Assembly (NCBI GenBank): GCA_014529385.2
Contig: CM043958.1
Location: forward strand, 119,283,018-119,347,017
Length of the DNA: 64,000 bases
DNA from: Adiantum capillus-veneris
Lineage: Eukaryota; Streptophyta; Polypodiopsida; Polypodiales; Pteridaceae
Direction of reading: 5' to 3'
The position numbers and the translations under genes are program-made. The notes under the pieces were generated by a model. It made no database searches, was not told the origin of the DNA, and saw nothing but the letters and a program-made list of their open reading frames with translations. Numbering within the stretch: position 1 is the stretch's first letter; each line of letters begins with the position of its first letter. Below, piece by piece: positions 42,203 through 52,689 of the stretch.

Positions 42203-43547
42203 CCATTTGGTGCAACACCAAATCTAATATGGCAACCAATGCAAGAAAGCATCTCAATGTAGTCATCTTGACCACCGGAGAGAAGACTTCATCAAAGTCA
42301 ATGCCTTGTTCTTGCTTAAAGCCCTTGGCAACAAGCCTTGCTTTGTACTTTGGCTGACTATCATGAGCGGTGATCTTATACCTGTAAACCCATTTACAAG
42401 GTAGAGCCTTTTTGCCCTATGGTAATTTAACTAGCTTCCATGTCTTGTTTTTATGCAGAGCTGTCATCTCTTACTGCCTGGCCAATTGCCAATTCCCGGA
42501 GTCCTTCATTTGCACTGCTTCCTTGTAACATGAAGGCTCATTGCAATCAGTCAACATGACATAGTTCATAGATGGAACAAACCTATCAGGAGGTCGCGTG
42601 ACACGTCCACATCTACGCACAATAGGTGGCTTAGGCTCAGCCACAACCTGTGGTTCCACTCTATCCTGTCCTTGCTCCTCTTGAGCCCTGACATTTTGTC
42701 TTGCACGTGCAGGTCCATCTTCTTGGAAGACAACTCTTCTAATCTCCTCAACCCTCTCTAGTTTAGAATGATATTTGGATTCATTAAACTGAACGTCATT
42801 GTTGCGGACAACCTTTCTGGATTCGGGATCCCAATGTCTGTACCCCATCTCACCAGAATTACCATAGCCTAGAAAGATGCACTTTCTACTCTTTGGCTCA
42901 AGTTTGTTCCTAAATTCCTTTGGAACGTGAGTATATGCCTCACAGCCAAAGACTCTGAGATGCTTGTATGAGGGCATTTTGCCTGACCATACCATCTCTG
43001 GCACTGAATCCTTCTGCAAAACCTTGCTAGGAGATCTATTTACAAGATGAACAGCTGTTGATACAGCTTCAGCCCAAAACCCATTTGGCAGCTGTGCATT
43101 AGACAACATACTTCTGACCTTCTCTTGTATGGTCCTATTCATCCTCTCAGCAACACCATTTTGAGGAGGATTGTAAGGAGCAGTAAGTTCACGTTTTATA
43201 CCTTTTGACTCACAAAAGTCCTGAAAGTCCTTTGAAACATACTCTCCACCATTGTCAGTGCGTAAGCATTTAAGCTTCTTGCCACTCTGATTCTCCACAA
43301 GTGTCACAAACGTTTTGAAAACACTAAACGCTTCATCCTTGTGCTTGAGAAAGTAAACCCATACTTTCCTCGAGTAATCATCTATAAATGTCATAAAGTA
43401 AGAAGCTCCCCCTAGAGATAGGTTAGGCATAGGTCCACACAACACTATGAACAAGTGCCAACTGTGTATCTCTTCTACTGCTTCTATGCTTATGTGGCTG
43501 CTGTGTTTGCTTACCATACAAACAATGTTCACAGAATTCAAAATCAT
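42203..43547 (-). pseudogene. B2 integrase core and start of RT
   Basis: The minus strand reads LCGPMPNLSLGG, YFMTFIDDYSRKVWVYFLKH, RTDNGGEYVSKDF, NPPQNGVAERMNRTIQEK, then FGCEAYTHVPKEF and FLGYGNSGEMGYRHWDPES, past the B1 stop position (here Cys) into EAVQMKDSGNWQLARQ. A 2-bp deletion near 43440 (HSVVW for HSDLCG) puts the first catalytic Asp out of frame. RT start motifs to QMDV lie at 42203-42470 with stops. Core Asp and Glu residues of the later motifs are intact. Confidence 0.93.
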
Positions 43548-44134
43548 TAAATGAAAAGCCAGGAAAATAACCAGAACGAGACAAGATTTCCATTCCCTTC
43601 TTGGACATATGTCCTAACCGGCTATGCCACAAAGAAACGTTCGGCTGCTCGGTTACATTGATTACATTTTTAGAGACATTTGATACATAAATCATGTAAA
43701 GTCCTCCAGACTTTACTCCATGTGCTACTGTCATAGAACCCTTGGATATCTTCCACATGTTCTGTCCAAAAGTGGTGACGTAGCCAGCATCATCAAGTAA
43801 ACCTGTGATGATCAAGCTCTTTGTAATTGCGGGAACATGTCTCACATTCTTCAGCGTGAAAGAAGAGCCATTCTGAAACTTCAATTGAACATCTCCAACA
43901 CCTAAGATGTCACATGTCTGCCCATTTGCCTAGCCGAACATGATCTTTAGTGGGCACATAAGAGGTAAACCACTCCTTGTTTGGAGACACATGAAGTGAT
44001 GCCCTTGAGTCTATAATCCAGTCACTCAGTGCATTTCCATCAGATGCTGTAAGAAGAGCTGAGGCCATTGTATTCTTCAAGAAGTAGATGTCTCTTGACA
44101 CTAGACTGTCATCCTCTGCAACAGTGTTTGTCAC
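43423..44134 (-). pseudogene. B2 protease and integrase N-terminus
   Basis: The protease active site reads WIIDSRASLH. The Gly of DSG is Arg at 44003-44005, unlike B1, so it is inactive. A 1-bp slip at GKWADM then shifts the frame. The next frame (43423-43884) carries LKNVRHVPAITKSLIITGLL, HSRLGHMSKKGM and CEHCLYGKQTQQPHK, the zinc-binding integrase start. The 2-bp deletion ends it at HSVVWTYA. Confidence 0.93.
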
Positions 44135-44136
44135 AT

Positions 44137-44964
44137 TTATTCTTGAATCTTCACTGAGGACTTGTTCTTCTCACCATGGTCTTCAGCTTTCTCTTTGCCT
44201 TTTTCTGCTTTCCATTCTCTGCAGTCTCTTTTCATGTGACCCTTCTTGCCACAATGGTAGCATTCTATGTCACTCTTGCCTTTAGCACTGCGGGACTTGC
44301 TACGAGACTGATTCCTCTTTCCACCCTTGTACTTTTCTTTGGTCCTTCCCCTGACAACTAAGGCTGTTCCTTTGCCTTTGTCCATTGTATTTCTATTGGT
44401 TTCTTCAGTAAGCAGACTTCCTTCTACACCTGCTATGTTCAAACCATCTGGAGGTGCAGAATTACTCAAAGCTGTGCGAAAAGTGTCCCAACTTTCCGGC
44501 AATGTGATCAACAGGAACATAGCTCTAACAGGTTCATCAAACTTGACACCTTGAGCTGACAACTGACTGTAGATTGTGTTGAATTCATTCAGATGATTGG
44601 ACATAGGTTTCCCTTCTTTCATCTTCAAGTCAACAAGCTTCTTAAGCCAGTATACCTGTGAAGCTGCACTCTGCTTCTCATAAAGATCACTCAGCTTTAA
44701 CCATGCTTGATAAGCCGACATCTTGTCTACTACATTGAAGTAGACACTTTCTGCCAAAGTCAGCATAATAGTAGAAAGTGCCAATTCATCCATTTCGCTC
44801 CATTCATCTTCGTGCATATCTTCTGGTTTTATCCCCTTGAGCTTTATAGGTTTTATCTGCTTCTTTTGTACCAACACGTGCCAAATCTGCTTCTTCCACA
44901 ATGGGAAATTGGTTCCATCCAGCTTCTTGATATTGTAAAGAGCAGTGTCCTGTGATCCAGCCAT
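44137..44964 (-). pseudogene. B2 gag (275 codons)
   Basis: MAGSQDTALYNIKKLDGTNF start as in B1, UBN2-type gag, and intact zinc knuckle CYHCGKKGHMKRDC. It ends SSVKIQE at a stop made by a 1-bp deletion (CAAGAATAAATG against CAAGAAATAAATG in B1). Gag itself looks intact, so this copy could have made capsid protein longer than it could make enzymes. Confidence 0.93.
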
Positions 44965-46048
44965 AGCTACGCTTCACAGTGGTTTACTTTCCTGGGAAAA
45001 ATTTGGCAGAGTTTCCCCTGTAAACTGACCTCTGAACCAATATCAACCTGTCAAATGAACCAAGAAAGCTTCAGATTCTGCATAAATTTCGGCAGAGTCT
45101 CCTTTGTAAAATGGCTCTGGTGTACTAAAAAACAGACCAAAAAACAGCTCAAAAAACACAGTCTCTCTGACACTGTAAGCTGCGGATAAACCTGTCCTGC
45201 ACGTGTATTGTCTGTCACTGTCCTGTCACTGTCCTGTAAGCATAGGCTGTGACAATGCCTCAACGGCAGTAAAGCAAAGATGCAATCCCAACTGTCTAAC
45301 TCACAGTCAATACATCCTAGCTGCCTATCTAAGGGTGCTCGAGGGATCGCTCCAAGACCTGTATCACCGAAAGGATCTCAACATTCGAGAATCCCCCAGC
45401 TCAATAAAACCTCACTCGACCCTCAACAAAGGCTGCAGTAAATCTGACAGTACATAGACTTCCCACAAAGTCATACATCCACAAATTTCCCACTCTATGT
45501 TGTAACCGCTGCGGCGGTTGTTTGCTGCGTGACTCACAGCCAGCAAACCCTCAACAAACATACATCATCTCTGACAATACATCCCATGTGGAAGTACCTG
45601 CAATGTCAGGATGAAATCTGGAATATCAAGCAACAAACACAAGCTACCTGATGAACTAGTGGATGTCGCCTACAATCTGTGTGTAGATGCGCCTGTGTCG
45701 TATGTGACACGCCTCCAAGAACTATGAGCCGTCCTTCGATGTGTAGACAGCCACAAATCAACACTCTGGGAGTGTCGATATCCTCAGCACCTACAGTCGT
45801 AGGTCGAAAACCCCAAATTTGCAGAGTCAGATCTGCACCCGCCGAGACTACGTAGTCAAAAATGGCCTACGCAGACCTTTGTCGAAGCCGAACGGTGGCC
45901 GAGATGACCTCAGAATGAAATTCTGAGAACACCTAGCCCTTTGGGCTGTCCCACAGGATTTGGGGCCGTGTCTTCGCCTGTCGAATTTCACTCCAATCTG
46001 AGCTGGCGACTCTAGCCTCCTGCAATGCTGTCCCGAGCCTCGATCTGA
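44965..46048 (-). other. B2 untranslated leader
   Basis: Colinear with 19836-20897 of B1, with many substitutions and small indels but no conserved frame. This supports a non-coding leader of more than 1 kb in the family. Confidence 0.8.
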
Positions 46049-46060
46049 GCTCTGATACCA
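46049..46060 (-). promoter_or_regulatory. B2 primer-binding site
   Basis: GCTCTGATACCA on the plus strand is the complement of TGGTATCAGAGC, 2 bp from the LTR. Confidence 0.92.
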
Positions 46061-46062
46061 GT

Positions 46063-46254
46063 TGAAGGAGTACGAGCGGAAGTGCGACGCGAGAGAGAGT
46101 GCAAGAAGAAGAGCACAACGATATGGTGAACTCGCTCTACTGTAATGTGTAGAGCATAGTGAGTTCTTATTAGGTTTTTACAAAAGAATATGTGTACATA
46201 CCTGGCGGCCCGCCCACTTACCTGGGCGACCACATTGGGCTTTATACCCCAACA
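46063..46254 (-). repeat. B2 5' LTR
   Basis: The 192-bp LTR has the same termini as the 3' copy. GAAAT at 46255 is the second target-site copy. Confidence 0.95.
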
Positions 46255-46598
46255 GAAATAATGGGCGCCAGTGTCAGTCCAGAGACTCATATTCTTCACA
46301 TGTGGAATATGTCTCATGTAAGGATGTCTAAGAAATAACATCCTTGAAGTACAAGATGTACTTTTGTGTGGAGGTAACTGCAAACACTCTACGACGGGAG
46401 TGAGAGGGACCCTCATTATCTTTGCTCCACACTGGCTAAACTGAACTCCTTGAGTCCTTAGACCATGTTGTATCCCATGTGACAACATGTGCCAAATAAA
46501 CCCTACAACTCAGTCTATAACTGTAGAACACAAACAATGTATGTTGGACACTACGGCCCAAAATACTTTGTTATGACGTGCCCTTGCCATGTCTTTGA

Positions 46599-46648
46599 AA
46601 CTTTAAGTTCAATCAATAGATGCGTTCCTAGGGATTGAACTTAAAGTT
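46599..46648. repeat. Perfect 16-bp inverted repeat, 18-nt spacer
   Basis: AACTTTAAGTTCAATC at 46599-46614 pairs with GATTGAACTTAAAGTT at 46633-46648. Confidence 0.85.
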
Positions 46649-48094
46649 CACTTACCTGTATTCAAATGCATAGAAGCACTAATGGAAAAATGAAAAACAA
46701 GCAACATTGCAGTAGAAACCCAAGGTGTTGCCTTGGCAATCCAAACCCGTTGGTTAGAATCTCTAGAGTTAAACCCCTTGGCCTGTCTCGTGAGAAAAAC
46801 TGCTCAAGTAGCAGTTAATGGTAACTAACATAGTCGATCGTGTACAAAAATGATTGGACTTGTCCACTACCCCGTGGTAGATTGTGGACGTCTTTCCTTG
46901 AAATTACAACTGTGATAGATCAAAATGTGATCCTGAATGTCCATGGAGTGATTTAGTAATCACCCGCTGGGTCTTACACACAAGTGAAATGTCTAGCTCC
47001 TATGGACATCCATGCTGTCCTAATTGTTTGCTACATCTAACATAGATCCGCTGATGTGAGTTTGAAATTATCAGAAACTCAACTCGAGCATCATACTAAA
47101 AACATGTAATGCAAAAATGACACCCAAAACATCCTTGATGGCAAGACTCTCACTTGGCCATTAACAGCGATGGGTACTCCTCTGGATAAATTTGTTTGAT
47201 CTTGAGACCAATCACCCAAGGCATGCTAACAGTTGGGGCTTATCCTAGGTCTGTCATCACTGGATCTTAGCCTTTGCGGATCATAGCCCTTATGCCCATA
47301 ACAAATTAGTGTGCAATTGACGAATCGAAGAAGATTAATTTGGGTGGTGTCTTGGCCACTTTCTAGGTGAGAGTTAGAGCACCTTGGCTCAGGCTTATTC
47401 ACGAACAAAACATGTATCAAAATATTCTCATAAAGTTTTCATTATTCTTTGAGAGAAATAAGAAAGAGAGAGAAGGAGAGCATGTTGGGCTGAGGAACTT
47501 TCCTTAAGTTTCTAGAGTGTGTACCCAATTTGTGTGCTCTTACACAGCTCATCCTATAAGCATACCACAGTTCATCGAGAGAGATAATAGAAAAACACAA
47601 ACACCTCTTGACCCACCTACCTTGCAGGGGTTGCTATTGCACGAGGATGACTTGAATATGGCACTTTGCCTATGAATTAAGTCCTAGTTGTAGGTTCGTT
47701 CTGGTGGTGTTGTGCGGTGACACTAACCAAAAATCATGTGAAACAATCCAGAAAGTATCTTGTCCTTGATAGAGTTTCCGGTGTTATAGCGGAAGCATAA
47801 TCCATAGGGTAGCATGCTTTGCATGCAAAATTGTAAGCCCTTGGCTATAGTGACGGGCTCAAACATACCAGCCAAAATCATAAGTGCCTTGCACATTCGG
47901 TAAAATCATAAGTGCCTTGAACAATTGGTATTGATAGGAATGCTTGTGAGGTGATATCCCAATGTTTGCCAGTGCCCCAAACTTGTGTGCCAATTACCTT
48001 GACGTTCAATCAAGAGGCAATATCTTAGCACGAGTTAGAAGCCTTGCTTCCCGTGTAACTGGAAAAGCTCTTTGCTTTGCATAATTGACAATCC

Positions 48095-48130
48095 TTTTCA
48101 ATGGAAATGCGTAAGCATTTCCATTGAAAA
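48095..48130. repeat. Perfect 16-bp hairpin, 4-nt loop
   Basis: TTTTCAATGGAAATGC, loop GTAA, then GCATTTCCATTGAAAA. Downstream sequence lacks the CTRR end expected of a Helitron on either strand. Confidence 0.85.
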
Positions 48131-48700
48131 ATCAAGCAAATCTTAGCATAGTCTAACCCGGCTTTCGTCACGTATATCATATACACTCTCATATGGCATT
48201 CACTCCTGTTTGGTATGTAATGAAATAGCATGCAAGCATAGTGTCAATCCCTTCCAAGTTGGTATGCTCATAGCATATGCCAAACGTGGGAAGTTTCAAT
48301 TCGTCACTTATGGAAGTCGTGTTTCACATAAGTACGTTGATGCTCGTAGCGAAACAGATGTGGTTGGTAACCTACAAATATCTTGGCAAAAGCAAATCGA
48401 CCTTATCAAACACTTTCAACTAAATGACCATGTTGGAATTTCTTAAAGAAAGAAAGAATTATGTATTATATCTCGACTGAATATGCTATACTATAAGGTA
48501 TTGTATCATATACAACTAACCAAAAAGGGTTATTTGAAGGGAAGATATTCTCTAAAGAGCATGCAAGAAATTGATTGACTACTTAGCTGCAAAATCCATC
48601 AAAAAACCTAAGAATCCAGTACCTGGGGACAATGTTTCCGTTGATGTTGTCCCATACAATTGAAACATAACTTCTGCAATTTGGCTTTATGTAAGTCTAT

Positions 48701-49934
48701 TGCGGAAAGTCTCCTTTTTTCCACCTTGGCAGAGACTGCCACAAGTGTAGATACGGTACCCTATGGGATGCACGATATGACCAGCTTCGTAAGGTGATCC
48801 ACCTGTGTAGCAAGCAGTTGGATGCGAACCACCAATTTGCGAAACCGTTCTTCAAATATTTGAAATTCACGTCGTGTAACGTACTCTTTTTCATCAATGA
48901 GATTGCTAGTATCCTCCAAAATTTCGAGCACACTTTGAGGAGGAGGAGTAGATGCGGTTGAAGGAAGTTCAAAATAAAAACGGTGATTATCGAAAAGTTC
49001 TGTATCCAAAAAAACAAAAGTAGTATCCATGATGACTGTGTGTGTTGCGAGAAAATAAGGAGAAATCTCGTAGCCGTATGATATATTGGCGTCGCCAATA
49101 ATTAGCCATGCTAATTAGGTTCGTAACCGTAATGAAAAAGTAGAAAAGTGCCTTCAAAGTCAAGTCGTGATTGAACTGGGAATTTTTTTTGACCCGAATC
49201 CCTTGGATCCGTGGTTGTCTCGTTGGCCGGTGGTTACAATCGGGTTGTATTTCAAAAAAGCTTCTCGTAGAACCCTTGCAAAGTAGCAAGGTTTGAAGAC
49301 TTTGAAAAGATAATTGTAGAAAAATCCGGCTTGCCGATGGTGTTTCCAAGGAGTAGCAAACAACGTGCTTGCTGCACCTTGCCAATGCTTGTGGCACCTG
49401 GCCAAACCTCCCGAATCAACTTCGTCAAGTATGTTGGTCCGAAAACCTGTGGGCACTTTCCGCTTGCTTGCGGCACCTTGCCAAACTCCCCGAATAAGCT
49501 CCGTCAAGTACGTTGGTCCTTAGACCTGTGGGCACTTGCCCTTAAATGAAATTAAGTCCTAAGGCCCTTGGCCTTAGGCGTTTCGGTGTGAACCCAGAGA
49601 TTCACAGTAGCCATGACAGTTGTGTAGGTAGCGCATGAGGAAAGGCAGGGCGAGGCCGAATGGTGTGGTGCAAATCGGGCTCCGCGCCTGAGTCGAGAAA
49701 CACTCCCACCGCCTTTGTGCTCTTGTTGAGCCCGCCCTCGTCGGCTTTTCTGCATCTCGACCCGGCGAGCTTCTCCTTCCCAATCCCCCCTGCACACGGT
49801 TAGCTTTGCTTCGTCTTTGACCCCCGACTAAGGGGCCATGCCCACCTCCAACTCTCGGCAGAACTCGCCCTTGGGTTGCATGTGAGCATGCTAAAAGTGG
49901 AGGTCCATGACCCAGTGTGCCTAGAATAGACTGA
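48701..49934 (-). other. Leader and gag-like remnant downstream of the 49948 LTR (element G4)
   Basis: This follows a primer-binding site on the minus strand, so it should be element leader and gag. A minus frame at 48761-49030 reads MDTTFVFLDTELFDNHRFYF and an amphipathic helical stretch (EFQIFEERFRKLVVRIQLLA). Frames at 49252-49507 and 49552-49797 are short and unrecognised. Included are a 79-bp tandem repeat (49387-49544) and a 9-bp hairpin CCTAAGGCC-CTT-GGCCTTAGG at 49558-49578. No pol sequence is found to the left, so the element is truncated. Confidence 0.4.
49387..49544. repeat. 79-bp tandem repeat, two units
   Basis: Units start GCTTG(T/C)GGCACC at 49387 and 49466 and share CGTCAAGTA(T/C)GTTGGTCC and ACCTGTGGGCACTT. 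Confidence 0.85.
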
Positions 49935-49946
49935 GCTCTGATACCA
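49935..49946 (-). promoter_or_regulatory. Primer-binding site left of the shared LTR
   Basis: GCTCTGATACCA on the plus strand equals TGGTATCAGAGC on the minus strand, 1 bp from TGAAAGGCCC, the end of the LTR at 49948. It shows that this LTR acts as a 5' LTR for the sequence to its left. Confidence 0.82.
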
Positions 49947-49947
49947 G

Positions 49948-50776
49948 TGAAAGGCCCTTGGTGAGACTGCCTGAGAATGAACCTCCCAACCTCCCATTAA
50001 ATAGCCCCTTGGGCCTCATTCCCTATCCACACTTGCAATAGCCGGCCCCTTGAGCGTGGTCCTTGACCACCGGGCATTGCCCTTGACATGACAAATCAAG
50101 TTGCCCAAAAGACAAAAAATTCATCTGGCACTGCCCTACAGTCAACAAGTATAAACTTTTATTTGCAATATCTTGGCCCTTGGTACTCCATTTGATGAGC
50201 CGTCAATTTTGGCTAGCCCCATACAATGCATGTGACATTCTAGAACTTGGTCAATGCCCAAAAATTCCGATAGTTACGCTCTCCAATGTGGGTAAGCTGG
50301 CACATAACTCGCCCTCGACAAACAATCAATTGGCCATAACTTTTCCTGTGGAGCTTCGATTGACAATCCGAGAAGACTAGAATGCTCCACAACTAGAGCT
50401 CTTCAATCTTATCTGCTAACACCAGCTCCAACCTATTCCCATATGCCCTACCCGTTGGGGATCTGCAAAGATTTCTAACTTTGAACTTCAATATCTTTCA
50501 CACCGGGGCTCCGTTTCAGGAGCCGTCTGGAAGGGCTTCTAGAGCACTTTGAATACTACACCCGGGCATTAGAATGGCACTTTAGACACTTGGATTTTTC
50601 TTTCCAATTGGCCTTTCTTGGAGTCTTTTTGGACCCAAAACCCACATGATACATGCATTTCCACTAGCCCTTGCTTGCTAGGCCTTACATATCAACTTTA
50701 CCCCTTTACCCAGACCTGTGTGCACCCTTAGCACTGCTTGGCACCGCTTCTAGCTCGAACCAACTTTGCTTACACC
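49948..50776 (-). repeat. LTR shared between G3 (right) and G4 (left)
   Basis: It ends on the left with TGAAAGGCCC beside a primer site and on the right near CTTGCTTACACC beside G3. The part 50091-50776 is homologous to 60135-60794: both contain ACAAATCAAGTTGCCCAAAA, GCAATATCTTGGCCCT and ACAATGCATGTGACATTCTA. The left 140 bp are not found in the right copy. Confidence 0.75.
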
Positions 50777-50993
50777 GTCATTGCCCACCCCCTGTTGAAC
50801 ACTCATGTTCAACCAAAAGCAACTTTATTGAACTTGAAACCTGCAACACTTTGCGAACACTCAAGCACAATGAAAAAAAACTCAACCATATGTACAGTAT
50901 GTACACTATTGTATGTCCATCGCTCTTGAACCTCTTCAAGTTGGTTGCCCAAACCCCCTAGCTACAATCTTGTTCACATTAGGCATCAAGCTC

Positions 50994-51900
50994 CTATATA
51001 AGCCACGCCCCATTCACCCTGTTTCTAAGCAGCTTATCGTTCGACCTCATCAATTGATAGGTTCCATTTGAAAAATCTTTCTGCACCCTGTACGAACCCA
51101 TCCACTTCTTCTTGAATTTCCTCTGGAAAGTAAAATCCAAGTAACCCTCGCAGTTCATCACCAAATCTCCTTCTTCTATCTTCTTATCAGGCAAGCTTTG
51201 GCTAAACTTAGCAATTTGTTTCTCTCCCTGCTTCACATAATATTCCAGTGTTGCCTCCCTATCCATTTGCAAAGCTTCAAAACTGACAATTCAAGCATGT
51301 AGCATCCCCTGATGTGTGGCATTGACTTGCCACATCCCTTTCAAAGCACCTAACTATGTATGTACTGGAAACACTACCTCCTTACCATAGACCAACTCGA
51401 ATGGAGTAAAATTGGTCACCACTTTGCAGGACGTCATGTACGCCCATAAGCACTTTTTGAGATTTGCCTCCCACTTTGTTTCTTGCTTATAAACACACTT
51501 TGTTAGCATCTTTATGATTGACCATTAGCACTCTCCAATAGACCCTTGCATTGAGGTGATAGGGTGAATCTGACACAAGCACCCATGGTACTTGAAAATG
51601 ATAGCAAATGTTATCAAAAACAAATTGAGCCACAATGTGAGCAGTTACCTCCTTCACAGCTTTGGCCTTGACCCACCTGTAAGGTAGTGAGTTGCCACCA
51701 TAATGTATTTCTTCCCACTTGTTGACTTCAGGAGAGGACCAATAGCATCCAAACCCCATTTTTCATAATCATTTTGGGCAATGATAAACCCCTTTGACTC
51801 GGCCACTAGCCTTCTTTCTCTCATAGTCCGGCATTCATGGCAGGTTTTGCACCAGTTTTGCACATCACGTACTATCGAAGGTCACCAAAACCCTACCCTT
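50994..51900 (-). pseudogene. G3 integrase
   Basis: The minus strand has WCKTCHECRTMRERR (C-x-x-C of the zinc domain) near 51830-51860, then YEKWGLDAIGPLLKSTSGKK with the first Asp, the frame-shifted RWVKAKAVKEVTAHIVAQFV and VPWVLVSDSPYHLNARVYW. The last is degraded in the second catalytic motif, where family SD-x-G-x-HF reads SDSPYHL. The C-terminal barrel at 50994-51272 reads EGDLVMNCEGYLD, KKKWMGSYRVQKDFSNGTYQ and NRVNGAWLI. The Glu motif region 51300-51480 is stop-rich. Confidence 0.83.
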
Positions 51901-52138
51901 AACACTCAAAACAAAACCTGGTCGTTACCCTAATGTCCACTTTCCTCATGACATTCTTGTAGCACCATGCCAATTTCTTCTTTGTAACGCACCCTTCGCA
52001 GTACTTCATCCCATCCATAGGTCATTAGATCCTCCCCTGTCAATGTAAATTTACAAGATTTTTGCACTATCCTCCGTTTCTACAACTTGGACAATCTTTT
52101 TGAACACTGGACCGTCCTCAAACAATGTTCAATATCCT

Positions 52139-52669
52139 TCAACCTGCAAAAGTGGTTGGAGACACAGATATGCATGTAACCTGCACTTGCACTTTGCTAC
52201 TTGCAAGTTGATCTGCTTCTTGATTCTGCTCTCTTTTAACATGCTTGAATTGAACCTCTTTAAAAAAAATTAGCAACTTCTTAATGGCATAGAACCTATG
52301 CTTTAATGAATCTCGTTTCACCTGACATTGGCGTAGTAGATGCTTGATGACCAACATGGAATCTCCTTTTACCACCAACTTGGAGATACCAAATTTGACA
52401 CACTGCTTCAATCCTAAGTTTAAAGTAAAATACTCCACATCATTATTGGTATGAACATCCTCCAAGTTGTAAGCCCTCAAAAAAATCACCTTGTCATGTG
52501 GATCTCGTATCACCACACCTCCACCTGCTTTCAATACCACTCTTCTATATGCACCATCAAACCACATGGTAAAAGCTCCTACTAAATCATGCTCCTCTTT
52601 AGCTTCATCTTGGACCACCCTGGGATAGATTGGCGAATTAATGACCTTGTTGACCAAAATATCCTCCAA
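52139..52669 (-). pseudogene. G3 additional RNase H (archaeal type, aRNH)
   Basis: The 176-codon frame reads WFDGAYRRVVLKAGGGVVIR with the first catalytic Asp, TNNDVEYFTLNLGLKQCVKF with Glu, VVKGDSMLVIKHLL with Asp, and HVKREQNQEADQLAS with the last Asp. TNN-x-x-EY, GDS-x-LV and R-x-x-N-x-x-AD are hallmarks of this RNase H type, captured by Tat-lineage plant gypsy elements. All four catalytic acids are visible. This is the best preserved G3 domain. Confidence 0.88.
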
Positions 52670-52689
52670 GTGAGATCAACTCGTATGGT

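Larger units (their letters stand above)
40824..46254 (-). mobile_element. Ty1/copia element B2 (same family as B1), TSD GAAAT
   Basis: LTRs of 192 bp lie at 40824-41015 and 46063-46254, flanked by GAAAT at 40819-40823 and 46255-46259. The interior is colinear with B1 on the opposite strand: primer site, long leader, gag, protease, integrase, RT and RNase H. B2 lacks about 118 bp of RT, has a 2-bp deletion in integrase and a 1-bp deletion after gag. Its LTRs differ at 6 of 192 positions by eye. Confidence 0.97.
46255..48700. other. Unclassified repeat-like region with two perfect hairpins
   Basis: No protein family is recognised. A minus-strand frame at 46255-46488 (QLPPHKSTSCTSRMLFLRHP, then HIPHVKNMSLWTDTGAHYF) looks protein-like and ran across the B2 site before insertion. 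I cannot name it. Perfect inverted repeats lie at 46599-46648 and 48095-48130. A plus frame at 48210-48446 has no recognised domain. Confidence 0.4.

Noticed and set aside
48095-48145. Helitron 3' end (hairpin followed by CTRR)
   Set aside because: The bases after the hairpin read ATCAAGCAAATCTTAGC with no CTRR at the right distance, and no TC start was found.
48701-49934. Endogenous plant pararetrovirus (primer site present, unknown ORFs)
   Set aside because: No movement, coat or RT motif of that group is visible, and the primer site abuts an LTR homologous to the gypsy G3 LTR.
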